Assembly (NCBI GenBank): GCA_948144175.1
Contig: CANXME010002067.1
Span: 1,860,001-1,924,000, forward strand
From: Closterium sp. NIES-65
Lineage: Eukaryota; Streptophyta; Zygnematophyceae; Desmidiales; Closteriaceae
Length of the DNA: 64,000 nucleotides
Direction of reading: 5' to 3'
Made by a program: the position numbers and the translations under genes. Position 1 is the stretch's first letter. Each line of letters opens with the position of its first letter. This document shows positions 52,401 through 63,091 of the stretch, piece after piece. Under the pieces are notes generated by a model. It did not search any database. It saw only the letters and a program-made list of their open reading frames with translations, and was not told the DNA's origin.

Positions 52401-54113
52401 AGAGTGGCTCCCGGCGAGACGAAGCACCAGAAGAACCTCCAGGCGGAGCACCTCCAGGCTCGGCACCCCCAGGCCCGGCACCCCCAGGCGTAGCACCCCC
52501 AGGCTCAGCACCCCCAGGCTCAGCACCCTCACCAGTACCAGAGTCACCAGTGACCTCGATAGGCTCGACTGCGTCTACCTGGGACACACCTGAAGGGGCT
52601 GGACCCTGAGGGGGGAGGGGGTCTACCTACGGGGGACCTGGTACAAGGAAGAGCGGGGGCGGGGGGAGGGACGGAATGCGGTAGGGGAAGAGGTGGTAGT
52701 AGGGGACCGACTCATCAAACGTGACGTCCTGGGAGGAGAGAACACGGCGAGAGGTGGGGTGGTAGAACTGCCACCCAGGCGCGTCAGGGGGGAACCCCAG
52801 GAAGACACAAGGAGCAGCACGAGGGGACAGCTTGTCCGCAGACAAGTCGCGGACAAACGCCCGAGATCCCCAAACCCGAAACGCCGACGCATCGCCAACC
52901 TTCCCCGTCCATAGCAAGGCAGGGGAGGTCTCCGGCCTGGAGACCCTGGGGTGAAGGTTGATCTGATGCGCCGCGTACCTCACCGCAAACGGCCACAGAA
53001 AATGGGGGGCAGCCGCATGCATCATAGACGTACGAGCGACGTCCATGACCATGCCAATGCGGCGCTCAGCAATCCCATTTTGCTGCGGAGAGTCCGGAAG
53101 CGTGAAGGTCTGACGGATGCCCCGTGCGCGACAGTAGGCTCTCAGAAGGCCAGAGGAAAACTCTCCGCCTCTGTCCGAGTGCAGACGTAGAACAGGAAAG
53201 TCCGAGCTAAAGCTGTGCCTGAGCTGGAGACGAGCTGCGCGGATCTAGTCGATCAGCACCTCAGTGACATCACCCTTGCTGCGCAAGGGGAAGACTGCGG
53301 TGTAACGCGACTAGTCGTCAACAACTAGCAGGAAGTAGCGCTCATGACCCTGTCCACGGACGCGGGCTGGGCCCCACACGTCCATGTGAAGCGTCTGCAA
53401 CGGGGCCTCTGTCAGAGGAAACTGGGAGGAGTGAGGGGCAGCACGCTGGCGCCCCTCGACACAGGGGACACAGGTAGGGCCAGGGCCCTGAGGAAGGGGA
53501 GGGAGGGACCGGGGGAGACCAGAAACAAGAAGACGAGAGGCCATGCTCCTGAGCCGAAGCAGAGAGGGGTGACCAAGGCGGTGGTGCCAGAGGAGAGTCT
53601 CGTGAGACAGGAGACGACACAAACAGGGGGCAGACTCAGGACCAGACCTGGACGCTGCAGCAAACACCTGACCCGACGCAGCTACCCTACCAGACTCAGC
53701 AACTGGGGGAGACCCAGTGGTCAGTGTGTACAGGCTCGACCCCGGCCGACGAGTAAACGTGGCCAGGTGTCGGCCTGTCCGAGCGTCTGTGCAGTGGGTC
53801 ACCCGCTGACTCGCAGGAGTGAACTGGTGAACCCCCGCATCCTGGAGGTCAGCACCACTCACCAGGTTCGTAGAGAACGAGGGGAGGTAAAGACCAGACA
53901 GGGTGCCAGAGGGGGCCGCTGGACACGGGAGGACAGTGGAGAAGTGAGCAAGGACAGGGCCACCAGAGGGGTCTGCCAGAGAGACTGCAACTGGCCGACC
54001 AAGCGGCGTGAGTGTGGTGCGGTCTCGAAAGAAGGAGCGGGAAGCCCCCGAGTCAAGGGTGAAGGTGTGAGAGGCCGGAGCCGACGCGGTACCTGAGAGA
54101 GCAGACTCACCCG

Positions 54114-55278
54114 TGTCAACGGGAGTTGTGTGTTGGCCCCGTCCACGCTTGGGCGGAGCCGACTTCGTGGTGGGGTGTACGGAAGGTACAGCCGACTTGC
54201 AGCAGTGGGCGACGCCGACTTGGACGAGCTGGTCGACGGGGTTGGTCGACTTGCACGGCGCCACTGCAATACCGCCGACTTGGGAAGCCAGCGGCCGACT
54301 TCAACTGGTGGTCGGCGATGTGGCACGTCGACCTGGAAGTCGGCGCCGACTTGCAAGGTCACTAACTTGCAAGGTCACCGACTTGCAAGGTCACCGACTT
54401 GCAAGGTCACCGACTTGCAATGTCACCGACTTGCAAGGTCACCGACTTTGCAAGTCGGCGCCGACTTGCAAGATCGCCGACTTGGGAGGTCGCCAACTTC
54501 AAGAGGTCAGTCTGGAAGTCGGCGCCGACGTAGAAGGGGCGTCGACCTGGTGACGCCGACTTGGGTAGCTGACAACTGCACTGGTCGACCAGGAGTGACG
54601 TCGACCTGGATCTGGTCGACCGGAGGAGTGGTCGACCTGGTGAGGTCGACCTGGTGTGGTTGTCGACTTGGGAGGTCGACGAGCACATACAGGAGCAGCT
54701 GGTCGACATAGTTGCCCGGTCGACCAGGATACCTGGGTGACGAGTTTCTGCGAAGAAGTGCGACGGTCACCCAGGCGAAGTTGGCGAGACCGACCTCCAT
54801 GGTGGTATCCCGAGGTCGTCGTGGCGGATCAGAGGCAGTCGCTAGCCCGAGGTTGACATGGTGTGTGCGCTGTGCAGGTGACGAGACTTTGCATGCCAAT
54901 CATCTGCGCGCACCTGCAAAGCGGGTGCACTGCTGTCCTGCGTGAGCAATGCTGGCACACCGTCAACCTGCAGCGTTGGCAAGCTGTCGACTTTGCACTG
55001 CTGTAGCGTGGTCGACCAAGTCGTGCTGGAACGCGGTCGACCATGCTGTGCTGGCAGTCGACCAACCTGAATGCTAGCTCTGATGTAGTCTTGCATTGCC
55101 AACTTCATTGTACCATTATTGACAACCTTCTCTAGTAAAACTCTTGCCAAATTGCCCCGTGAACTAGCAACCAGTGTGAGCACTAGGAAAACGTCTAAGG
55201 ACCAACGAACGCAGACATCACACGAGCACACGTGCCTAGCCAGTACTCTAAGCTCCCGTTGTAGTAGTTATCTTCTCA
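54114..55278. mobile_element. 1165-bp TG...CA insertion in D, solo-LTR-like
   Basis: Begins TGTCAACGGGAG, ends TTATCTTCTCA and is flanked by ACCCG at 54109-54113 and 55279-55283; across it the D frame reads on from SESTSSGAG to ESALSGTAS. TG/CA ends with a 5-bp duplication fit a solo LTR. The interior has many GTCGAC palindromes and a 16-bp tandem (AAGGTCACCGACTTGC). No coding domain and no internal primer-binding site recognised, so orientation is unknown. Confidence 0.82.
54345..54450. repeat. 16-bp tandem repeat inside the 54114-55278 insertion
   Basis: About six copies of CAAGGTCACCGACTTG with single substitutions. Confidence 0.85.
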
Positions 55279-55869
55279 ACCCGCACCTGAGGAAGTAGAC
55301 TCACTAGCACCTAGAGCAGCAGCCGCACTTGTACCTGGAGCAGGAGACACACTAGCACCCAGAGCAGCAGCCGCACCTGCAGCTAGAGCAGCAGGCTCTA
55401 TACCCGGGTCAGGCGGTACGCACAGGTGACCGGCACGGTCAGCACTAGTAGGCAATGCATACATGGCAGTGAGAATAGCATCATAGTCAAGAGCAAATAT
55501 ATATACCCTCTGCCTAAGCAACTCCACCCAGTCGGGGAGCTCACCCTCGTCGCCAAACTCGGTACGCCAGGCGTCGCTCAGACGGGCGAAGCAGCGGGAC
55601 GGTGTGTGACTAGGCGTCCCACAAGGCTGACCAGTCCGAGCACGAGTGCGAATCACGTAAGAGCAGCGAACAGAACTGAGAGACCCTCTACTCTGAGCGT
55701 ACCACTCACCAAGCTGCTGGGGCGTGAGAGACGCGCGTGGGCGTCGCTGGAGCTGCATCTGGCCGCCGCTAGTAGAAGCAGGAGCAGGAGTAGCAACAGT
55801 AAGGCAGGCAGCCAAGCAAGCAGCAGGCAGCGCGGTAGTAAGGCAGGGGCTCACCAGTGGTGGGAAGAG

Positions 55870-56690
55870 TAGGCTCGACGACTCGGCATCTCGGCGACTC
55901 AGCGGCACGGCGGCACTGCAGCAACTGCGGCTCGGCGGCTCGAGCGATTCGGGCGGCTTGGCTGCTCGGGCGACTCAGGCGGCTTGGTGGCTTGGCGGCT
56001 TGGCGGTACGGCTGCTCGGCAGCAACTGCAGCTCGGCGGCTCGGCGACCCGGCGGCTCGGGCGGCTGAGGTGGCGCTGCGGCTCGGGCGGCTCGGGCGGC
56101 TCGGGCGGCTCGGGCGGCTCGGGCGGCTCGGGCGGCTCGCGCGGTTCGGGCGGCTCGGGTGGCTCGGCACTAGCTCAGCGGCGCCGGCGGCCCGGTGGTG
56201 ACGGCGGGGCCGCTTGGGGACGGCGGCGGGGCCGGGTGGAGCAGCGACGGGGCCAGCAGAGGCGGCGCCGGGGCCGGCAGAGGTGGAGCCAGGGCCGCAG
56301 GGGTAGGCGACGTGGCCAGCAGAGGCGGGGCCGTGTCGGTGCACGGCTGCGGGGCCGCAAGGGAGGTGGCGGGGCCGCGGTGGAGAATGGCGGCAGGGGC
56401 CGCGACGAAGGGCGGCAGGGGCCGCGACGAAGGGCGGCAGGGCCGTTAAGAAGAGCGGCGGGGCCGCGTCAAGAGAGGCGGCGGGGCCGCAAGGCAGGGT
56501 GGCGGGGCCGCGACGAAGGGTGGCAGGGGCCGCAACGAAGGGCGGGGCCGCGACGAGAGAGGCGGGGCCGCGATGAAGGGCGGGGCTGCGATGAGAGATG
56601 GCGGGGCCGCGACGAGGGGTGGCGGGGCCGCAACGAGAGAGGCGGGGCCGCGCGCCTCGGGGCGCACACCAGAAAGAAAATCGCCGCGCG
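55870..56690 (-). other. GC-rich leader of Copia D
   Basis: GGCTCGGGC repeats (to about 56165) followed by GGCGGGGCCGCGACGAAGG-type units, the same two-part design as the leader of A. Long frames in it are repeat by-products. Confidence 0.75.
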
Positions 56691-56846
56691 CCAACGGCTG
56701 CGCATAAGCAAATACATGCAGCGCTCCCACGACTCAAAAAACTCCTTGCAAACCAGTCGGTAACCGCCACAGCAGCAGCGAATGCAGCAGCGACAACAGT
56801 AGCAGCAGCTGCAGCGGCGGCGACACCAACAATTCTACCTACGACA

Positions 56847-57491
56847 ATGGCAGCAGCTACAGTTAACCTCGAAGCAGTGAAGCAGAGGCTACCGGAGGTG
56901 TTCGATCCTACAGTAAAAAGGAACGACGTTCGTCGATTTGTATCTGAACTCGAAATTTACTTCAAAGCCGTTGGATGCACGACCCCGACAAAAGACGCAA
57001 TGCGCATACGGCTCGCAGCAACACTATTACGAGGCCCATCTCTAGAGTGGATCAACAACAGAATAGTCCAAGGCGAGGGGACGTGGGCGCAGTTTCGGGC
57101 AGCACTGATCGAACAGTTCGACACGTTGAACAGTAGCAACTACGGAACACGACGCAATAAGCCAACTAGTGGCATGGGGCGATTGGCACCACCCACGACT
57201 GCCGACCCGATGGAGAACGACGAGGGCGATGTAGAGCAGCGGCTAGCAAATAATGAGACGTGCAAATTTTGCGGCGCTACAGGACATCGTATCTTGGCGT
57301 GTTGGAAAATGAAGAGAAGGTGTGCGGAGCTGAAGGACAAGAACAGTGCGGCACTCCCGAAGCAGAAAACGGACAAAGTGGCAACTTCGGAGAGGGCGAA
57401 AAAAGGAGAATATGGTGGCGCAAATTTAAAACGTCACGACCAGCCGGCACCAGGGGAAATTGCCGAGACTAATGGAGGATCCGTGAAATAA
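56847..57491 (+). CDS. Ty3/gypsy Gag (copy H)
   Basis: ATG 56847 (MAAATVNLEAVKQRLPEVFD), about 214 codons to TAA 57489-57491. Capsid-like N-terminal half (FDPTVKRNDVRRFVSELEIY, GPSLEWINNRI, WAQFRAALIEQF) and a zinc knuckle CKFCGATGHRILAC (CCHC, residues about 142-155). Basic Lys/Arg-rich tail. The downstream frame stays open in the same phase past the TAA, so the stop may be either the natural Gag end or a mutation. Gag would assemble the particle and bind RNA. Confidence 0.82.
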   Translation: MAAATVNLEAVKQRLPEVFDPTVKRNDVRRFVSELEIYFKAVGCTTPTKDAMRIRLAATLLRGPSLEWINNRIVQGEGTWAQFRAALIEQFDTLNSSNYGTRRNKPTSGMGRLAPPTTADPMENDEGDVEQRLANNETCKFCGATGHRILACWKMKRRCAELKDKNSAALPKQKTDKVATSERAKKGEYGGANLKRHDQPAPGEIAETNGGSVK

Positions 57492-59316
57492 GACCCTGCA
57501 CCGACAGGGAAACTCCAGCCGTATACCCCGACAAGTAAGAATATTACTTTTCGTGGGTTTCAAGCCTTTATTAAGGGAGAGTCAGAAATTAAACCGGTAC
57601 AGGGTATTATGGGGACCCTACTCCAGAGCGCTCATACGGGTCGAGCGTTCCGAGGAGTTAATATTCTCTCCCAGCAGCACTGTTTAAAGGCTCCCTGTTC
57701 CCCACAGATGAAGCCTACACAGCTGCAAAGGCTTAGTGGAAGGTTCCAGGCCCAAGAGAAGCCGAATCGGCCTCGGATAAATCCTTCTAACCTTTCTGAG
57801 TTGAAAATTGATACTGAAGCTGCATCTTCGAGCGCAGGACCTAGGGATAACATTTTTGACGTACCCTACGATCCTATAAGCGATACCATCTACGGATACT
57901 CGGAGCAGCAGCAACCACTAGTACTCGAGGTGATCTGCAATGGGCGTCGCCTCCAGGCTCTGGTGGACAGTGGTGCGTCCCACTCGGTGTGCGACCGCGG
58001 GACGTTGGAGAAAATTGGAGAATCCTCAAAAGAAACCCCGTTTACAGCAACGATGGTGGACGGTACAAAGCTTTCCATCCACGACAAATCAACACTGCAG
58101 CTGCAGATAGGGACGTTGAGGTGGAAGCCGACGTTGCCGATCACGAACATCAAAGGTTTAGATTTCATCTTGGGGAGAGATTTCCTGAAGCGGTTCAACC
58201 CCGAGATCGACTAGGTCAACAGAAAGGCGTGCATCTACAACAACGGGAAACGAGTGGAGCTGTGAAGCTGGACGGATACAGGGAGCGTTCGTGAAACAAC
58301 ACTAACACTGGTTATGGCAGCAGCAGAGGAGGAGGTCTAGGAGTAGTACAAGGATATAATGCCCGACGACTTACCCGCAGGCGTACCTCCAGCACGCACC
58401 CACGAGCACGAGATCGTGGAGGAACCAGGTGCGAAACCCGTCTCACGTGCACCATACCGACTGAGTCCGACTGAACTGACAGACATGAAAAAACAGATAG
58501 AGTATCTACTGGATAGAAAACTGATCCGCCCATCCACCTCTCCATACGGTGCACCAGTTCTCCTCACTCCAAAGCCAAACGGTAGTTTACGGATGTGCAT
58601 CAACTATCACGCACTGAACAAACAGACAGCACTGAGAACAGGGCCAGTACTCATCCTACCGGATCCAGACAGAGACTACGTGGTGGAAGCAGACGCTAGT
58701 GACCAAGCAGTCGAAGCAATTCTGATGCAGCATCACAAACGCAGTTTGCAGCCCATCGCCTACCTCAGTAAAAAGCTGTTACAGTGGAAGAAAGACTTAG
58801 CTATAAGGAAGGGTTCAGAAAAGATTTGGGTACCGAATTACGCCCCGCTACGGCAGATCCTATTGGAGGAATTTCACGACGTACCTTACGCGGGACATTT
58901 CGGGAGCAACAAGACGTTAGCAGGGATAGCGAAGTATTACTACTGGCCCGGGATGGCGGCAGACGTGCAGCAGTTCGTCACCTCATGCGACATATGCCAG
59001 CGGATGAAGAGCAGCAAGCAGAAAAAAGCAGGGTTACTTTAGCCTCTACCTGTACCGGAGCAGCCATGGCAGGTCGTTAGTCTCGACTTCATCACAGGAC
59101 TTCCTTCGACCTCACGGGGGCACGATTCCATCCTCGTAGTGATCGATAAGTTATCCAAAATGGGTCACTCCATACCGACCAATGCCACAGCTACAGCTGA
59201 AGCAACTGCTCGCCTCTTCTTCGACCACATCATCACCATCCACGGCATCCCCGCTACACTCATCTCAAAGAGAGACCCCAAATTCACGAGTAAGTTCTGG
59301 AAGGAGCTCATAGGAT
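57492..59316 (+). pseudogene. Ty3/gypsy pol of copy H (protease, RT start, integrase)
   Basis: Protease with VDSGASHSVCDRGT and a second LGRDFLKRFNPEID. TAG 58212-58214, TGA 58263-58265 (CGA in G), TAG 58338-58340 and 58344-58346 (Leu and Gln in G) follow. RT start is PYRLSPTELTDMKKQIEYLL to NYHALNKQT, then directly ALRTGPVLILPDPD of the RNase H region; the YxDD palm is gone. After YLSKKL it jumps to LQWKKDLAI. Integrase: zinc-binding-like HFGSNKTLAGI and CDICQRMK, TAG 59040-59042, then VVSLDFITGLP and the start of the core up to SKRDPKFTSKFWKELIG. Confidence 0.88.
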
Positions 59317-61541
59317 AACCAGTGCTAGTGTCGTTTCACGAACGCTCCCGAAATGTCCCGCGTAAGGTACGTCATGAAACTCCTCCAATAGGATCTGCCG
59401 TAGCGGGGCGTAATTTGGTACACAAATCTTTCCTGAACCCTTCCTTACCCCTAAGTCTTTCTCCCACTGTAATAGCTTCTTAGTCCGTGCTGTAGCGATC
59501 TCTGCGTCCACGGAGTACCCGTGTTGGAATAGACCCTTGAGCAGAGGGTTCATCCCTTCGAGCTGGATGCCTGCTACATGTCCGGGGCGGCTCAACGCGT
59601 CTGCCTTGTTGTGTAGCCCGGGCTTGTAGACGATGTCGTAGTGGAAGTCAGTTTCCAAGAAGTCCACCCACCGCACCTGTCGTCGTGAGAGCATCGGCTG
59701 CGACTTCAGGTATTTGAGACTGCAGTGGTCAGTATAGACTGTAGTCTTGGCTCCCTCTAGGTAACACCTCCACGCCTTGAAGGCTATGACTATCGCTAAA
59801 GCTTTCTTGTCATGGATGGGGTAGTTTAGTTCTGCTCCGTGTAGCTTCTTACTGAGGTAGGCGATGGGCTGCAAACCGCGTCCGTGATCCTGCATCAGTA
59901 CTGCTCCGACGGCTTGGTCACTAGCGTCTGCTTCCACCACGTAGTCCTTGTCTGGAAACGGTAAGATGAGTACTGGGGCTGTGGTCAGTGCTATCTGTAG
60001 CTGCTCCATGGCTTGCTGATGAAGGGTAACCCATTTGTAGGGCGTATCCTTTTTTATTAGGTCGGTCAGTGGTGCTGCTATCTTAGCGTACTGCGGCACA
60101 AACTTGTTGTAGTAGTTGGCGAAGCCTAGGAATTGCTGCAATTCCTTCACGTTCTCCGGTACTTTCCACTTCTTGACGGCTTCGATCTTCCGCGGGTCCA
60201 CGTGTACGCCCTCGGCACTCACCATGTGCCCGAGAAACTGCACCTTCTTCAGGGCGAAGTCGCTCTTCGACAGCTTCACGTAGAACTTGTTTTTCCGCAG
60301 GATCTCGATCACCTTCCGCAGATGCTCCACGTGCTCCTTCATGTTCTTGGAGTAGATGACGATATTTTCAAGGTACACCACTACGCACTCGTCTAGCAGG
60401 GGCCGTAGAATATGGTTCATTTCCGCCTGGAACATCGCTGGTGCGTTGCAGAGTCCGAACGGCATCACCAAGTATTCGTAGGAGCCGTATCTTGTACGGA
60501 ACGCCGTCTTGTGGACCGAGTTGTCTGCCATCTTGATCTGTCAGTAACCCGACCGTAGGTCCAGCTTCAAAAAGAGTGTTGCACCATGCAGTTGGTCCAG
60601 TAGGTCGTCTATGCGCGATATGGGGTATTTGTTTTAAACTGTCTGTTTATGTGCGCGGTAGTCGATGCACATCTGTAAACTGCCGTCTGGTTTTGGAGTG
60701 AAGAGGACAGGTGCACCGTAGGGAGAGGTGGATGGGCGGAACAGTTGTCTGTCCAGTAGATACTCTATCTGTTTCTTCATGTCTGTCAGTTCGGTCGGAC
60801 TCAGTCTGTATGGTGCGCGTGAGACGGGTTTCGCACCTGGTTCCTCCATGATCTCGTGCTCGTGGGTGCGTGCAGGGGGTACGCCTGCAGGTAGGTCGTC
60901 GGGCATTATATCCTTGTACTGCTCCAAGACCTCCTTCACTGCTGCAGATAGCTCCGAACTCGGCTTCTCCTCCTCTGCTGCTGCCATAACCAGTGCTAAG
61001 TAACCCGTGTTACTCTCGTTCACCGTCCGTTCGAACCGCGCCAGTGTCGTTTCATGTATGTTACCTGTATCCGTCCAGCTTCGCAGCTCCACTCGTTTCC
61101 CGTTGTTGTAGATGCACGCCTTCCTGTTGACCTAGTTGATCTCGGGGTTGAACCGCTTCAAGAAATCTCGCCCCAAGATGAAGTCTAAACCCTTGATGTT
61201 CGTGATCGGCAACGTCGGCTTCCACCTCAGCGCCCCTATGTGCAGCTGCAGTGATGCTTCGCCATGGATGGGAAGTTTCGTACCGTCCACCATTGTTGCC
61301 GAGAACTTGGTCTCCTCTGAAGATTCTCCATTTTTCTCCAACGTCCCACGGTCGCACACCGAGTGGGACGCACCACTATCCACCGTTGCCTGGAGGCGTC
61401 GCCCATTGCAGATCACCTCGAGTAGTAGTGGTTTTTGCTGCTCCGAGTAACCATAGATGGTCTCGCTTATAGGATCGTAGGGTACGTCAAATGGATCATC
61501 CCTCGGTCCTGCGCTCAAAGCTGCTGGCTCCATATCAGTTT

Positions 61542-61543
<2 letters not shown>
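59308..61543 (-). pseudogene. Ty3/gypsy pol of copy G
   Basis: Protease VDSGASHSVCDRGT and LGRDFLKRFNPEIN, then TAG 61132-61134 (same position as in H), MCIDYRAHKQTV, TAA 60634-60636, TGA 60541-60543 (Trp expected before QIKM), then [34 protein letters not shown]-type catalytic region, FLGHMVSAEGVHVDP, RNase H (VVEADASDQAVGAVL, LNYPIHDKKALAIV, VYTDHCSLKYL, HNKADALSRP). The catalytic motif reads YLEN where Ty3 has YLDD, so even a corrected frame would lack RT activity. Confidence 0.9.
59317..61543 (-). mobile_element. Ty3/gypsy copy G, inverted relative to H
   Basis: Minus-strand protease, RT, RNase H and the pre-integrase start, without LTRs. Its 5' side is cut at the poly(A) tail of the LINE chimera (61544). 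Its 3' side jumps from GHFGS back to a short segment found after the protease (VRETTLALV, matching 58279-58313 in H) and then meets H tail to tail. Confidence 0.87.

Positions 61544-61573
<30 letters not shown>
61544..61573 (-). other. 30-nt poly(A) tail
   Basis: T30 on the plus strand, i.e. A30 on the minus strand, 105 bp downstream of the stop of the chimeric frame. It marks the 3' end of a LINE-type insertion. Confidence 0.9.
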
Positions 61574-61574
<1 letters not shown>

Positions 61575-63091
61575 ATATAAGTACACTGCCAGCATACATA
61601 CATCCGCAGTCGTAACTGTTGCTAGGAGGGCATGGAGAGGCTACGAGTACCCAAGTAACCAGAGCCCCCCTTATCCTTTTACGGAGGTTGGAATGCTACA
61701 CCACCATCTTCCCAGATTGCCTTAAAACCCGCTCTCCACGTCATCGAGGCCTCTGTCTCATAGAGTCTGCGCATAGCGCCTGCTTCGTCAGCATTCAGGT
61801 GGCTCCAGTCACCCGTCCTTTTCGAAACATTCATGCCAGCCTTTTTCTTCCGCGCTCTGCTGTAGATCTTCACGTGCCTCGTGAACCCAACTGCTATGCG
61901 CCTCAAAGCTCTCTTTGGCTGGAACCGGCTACCTCGGAAAACCGCGTTGCACCTCTCCAGCCAAACTTGGTGCGCTATAATAGATATGATTGCCGCCTCA
62001 GGGAAACCAGTCGACGTGCCACTCCTTTGGAAGAGCATGTCCCCGAGAGATCGCATGTCCCTGCCCGGATTCATACACTGAACCACTTTCCTCATCACCT
62101 CCACCACAGGTTGGATCGTCGGGCAACTGAAAAGGCAGTGATCCTGCGATTCGACTCCACCACAGTGCGTGCATTTTGCCCTCGCGCCCAAGAAGGGGAG
62201 CCGTTCTCCTACTTGGAGGTTGTGACTGTGCACCCTCAGTATCACTTCCCGTGCCCTGCATGGGGTTGCCAGTGAGTCACAAACCGTGATAGCCTTCCCC
62301 CAACCGATCTTCCTCCCCAACTCCTCTTCCCACTTCAGCTGCTGTTTCGGTTGCGCCACCGAGGGTTTCATCGCCTTCCTCAGCTTCTTTGGATCAGCCC
62401 GCTCACCTTTCTCACAGATTGTGGAGTAGAGTAGTCGCGTTCTTGGAGCGCCGAGTAAGCCGCGGGCCCTCCCATCTATGACTGCCATAGGTGAAGCGCG
62501 TCGAAATTCCACCGTTACCACGCTAGCGTACTCCACCTCGCCTATGTTCCCTTTCTTGTCCACCGTCACTCTCCGACCGTAAAGCTCGCCGTTGCTCACA
62601 TATTGCAGCTGGTAATAAAAGAACTCTCCTGGGCGGTAAGACGCAGAGCGGACCAGCCTCGTTTCCCTGAAAAGTTCCTTTGCCGACAGTTGGTTGAGTA
62701 CCAGATCCTTCCATCCCTGTGGTGTCGCATCCCACGCCTTCAGGGCCCATTTCCTTTGCTCCACACCTCCGAGTTCCCTCTCCAGAACCTCATCACTCTT
62801 ACGAGATCTGCTGCCATCTCCTCCTTTCGCCACCAAGTCTCCTAATTGGATGCCCTTTAGGCAAAGCGAGCCCGCCTGATTTCCGAAAGGTGATGTGCCT
62901 CTGAAGAAAATACAGCGATTGAAAAGTAACTGCTCCTCCTCTGCGTCCCACCTGTGTGCCGGATCTCCTATGGTCACCAATTTTGAGTCCAACAGTGCTT
63001 TAACAGTGGCTTTCCATCTCGTGCCTCCCCCGAGCCAGGACTTCAGGACCGAAGGGTGCGCGTAGATCGTGGCCAAGCCGAGGGGAGAAAC
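61574..63091 (-). mobile_element. LINE 3' part (ORF2 C-terminus, 3' UTR)
   Basis: Sequence from about residue 273 of the frame onward is of LINE type (HRWDAEEEQLLFN, TLVRSASYRPGEFFYY-type region, zinc-binding CTHCGGVESQDHCLFSCP), followed by TAA 61679-61681, a short 3' UTR and the poly(A). No target duplication could be found beside the tail and at the 63.09-kb junction. Confidence 0.82.

Larger units (their letters stand above)
49694..55908 (-). pseudogene. Copia D gag-pol remnant
   Basis: Starts in the back of gag (ASLTPQQLGEWYAQS, C/H finger-like segment), continues after the 54114-55278 insertion into the protease (DSGASRSFF), HHRLGHP and the integrase, linker, RT (YVDD) and RNase H, ending TGA 49694-49696. 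Lesions: in-frame TAG at 53311-53313 (Tyr in C), 53245-53247 (Trp in C), 52627-52629 and 49901-49903 (Gln in C), and a 1-nt deletion near 50535 before the RNase H. The linker holds two copies of the SPQELREWFARRW block where A, B and C have one. Confidence 0.9.
49356..56690 (-). mobile_element. Copia D, 5'-truncated and interrupted
   Basis: Minus-strand member of the A-C family: 3' LTR 49356-49483, polypurine tract, RNase H, RT, linker, integrase, protease, part of gag and a GC-rich leader (about 55870-56690). It is interrupted by a 1165-bp insertion at 54114-55278. No 5' LTR: the leader breaks off near 56690 where Ty3 copy H begins. The N-terminal part of gag is also missing. Confidence 0.9.
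56691..59316 (+). mobile_element. Ty3/gypsy copy H, internally deleted, no LTRs
   Basis: Plus-strand gag, protease, start of RT, part of RNase H and integrase. Relative to copy G the RT palm and thumb and then most of the RNase H are missing, each at a short shared word. It ends abruptly at about 59316, where copy G begins in the opposite direction. Confidence 0.85.

Noticed and set aside
61544-61599. Lys-run N-terminus (SKKKKKKKK) of the Ty3 protease frame
   Set aside because: It is the translation of the LINE poly(A) tail joined to Ty3 sequence, not a protein N-terminus.
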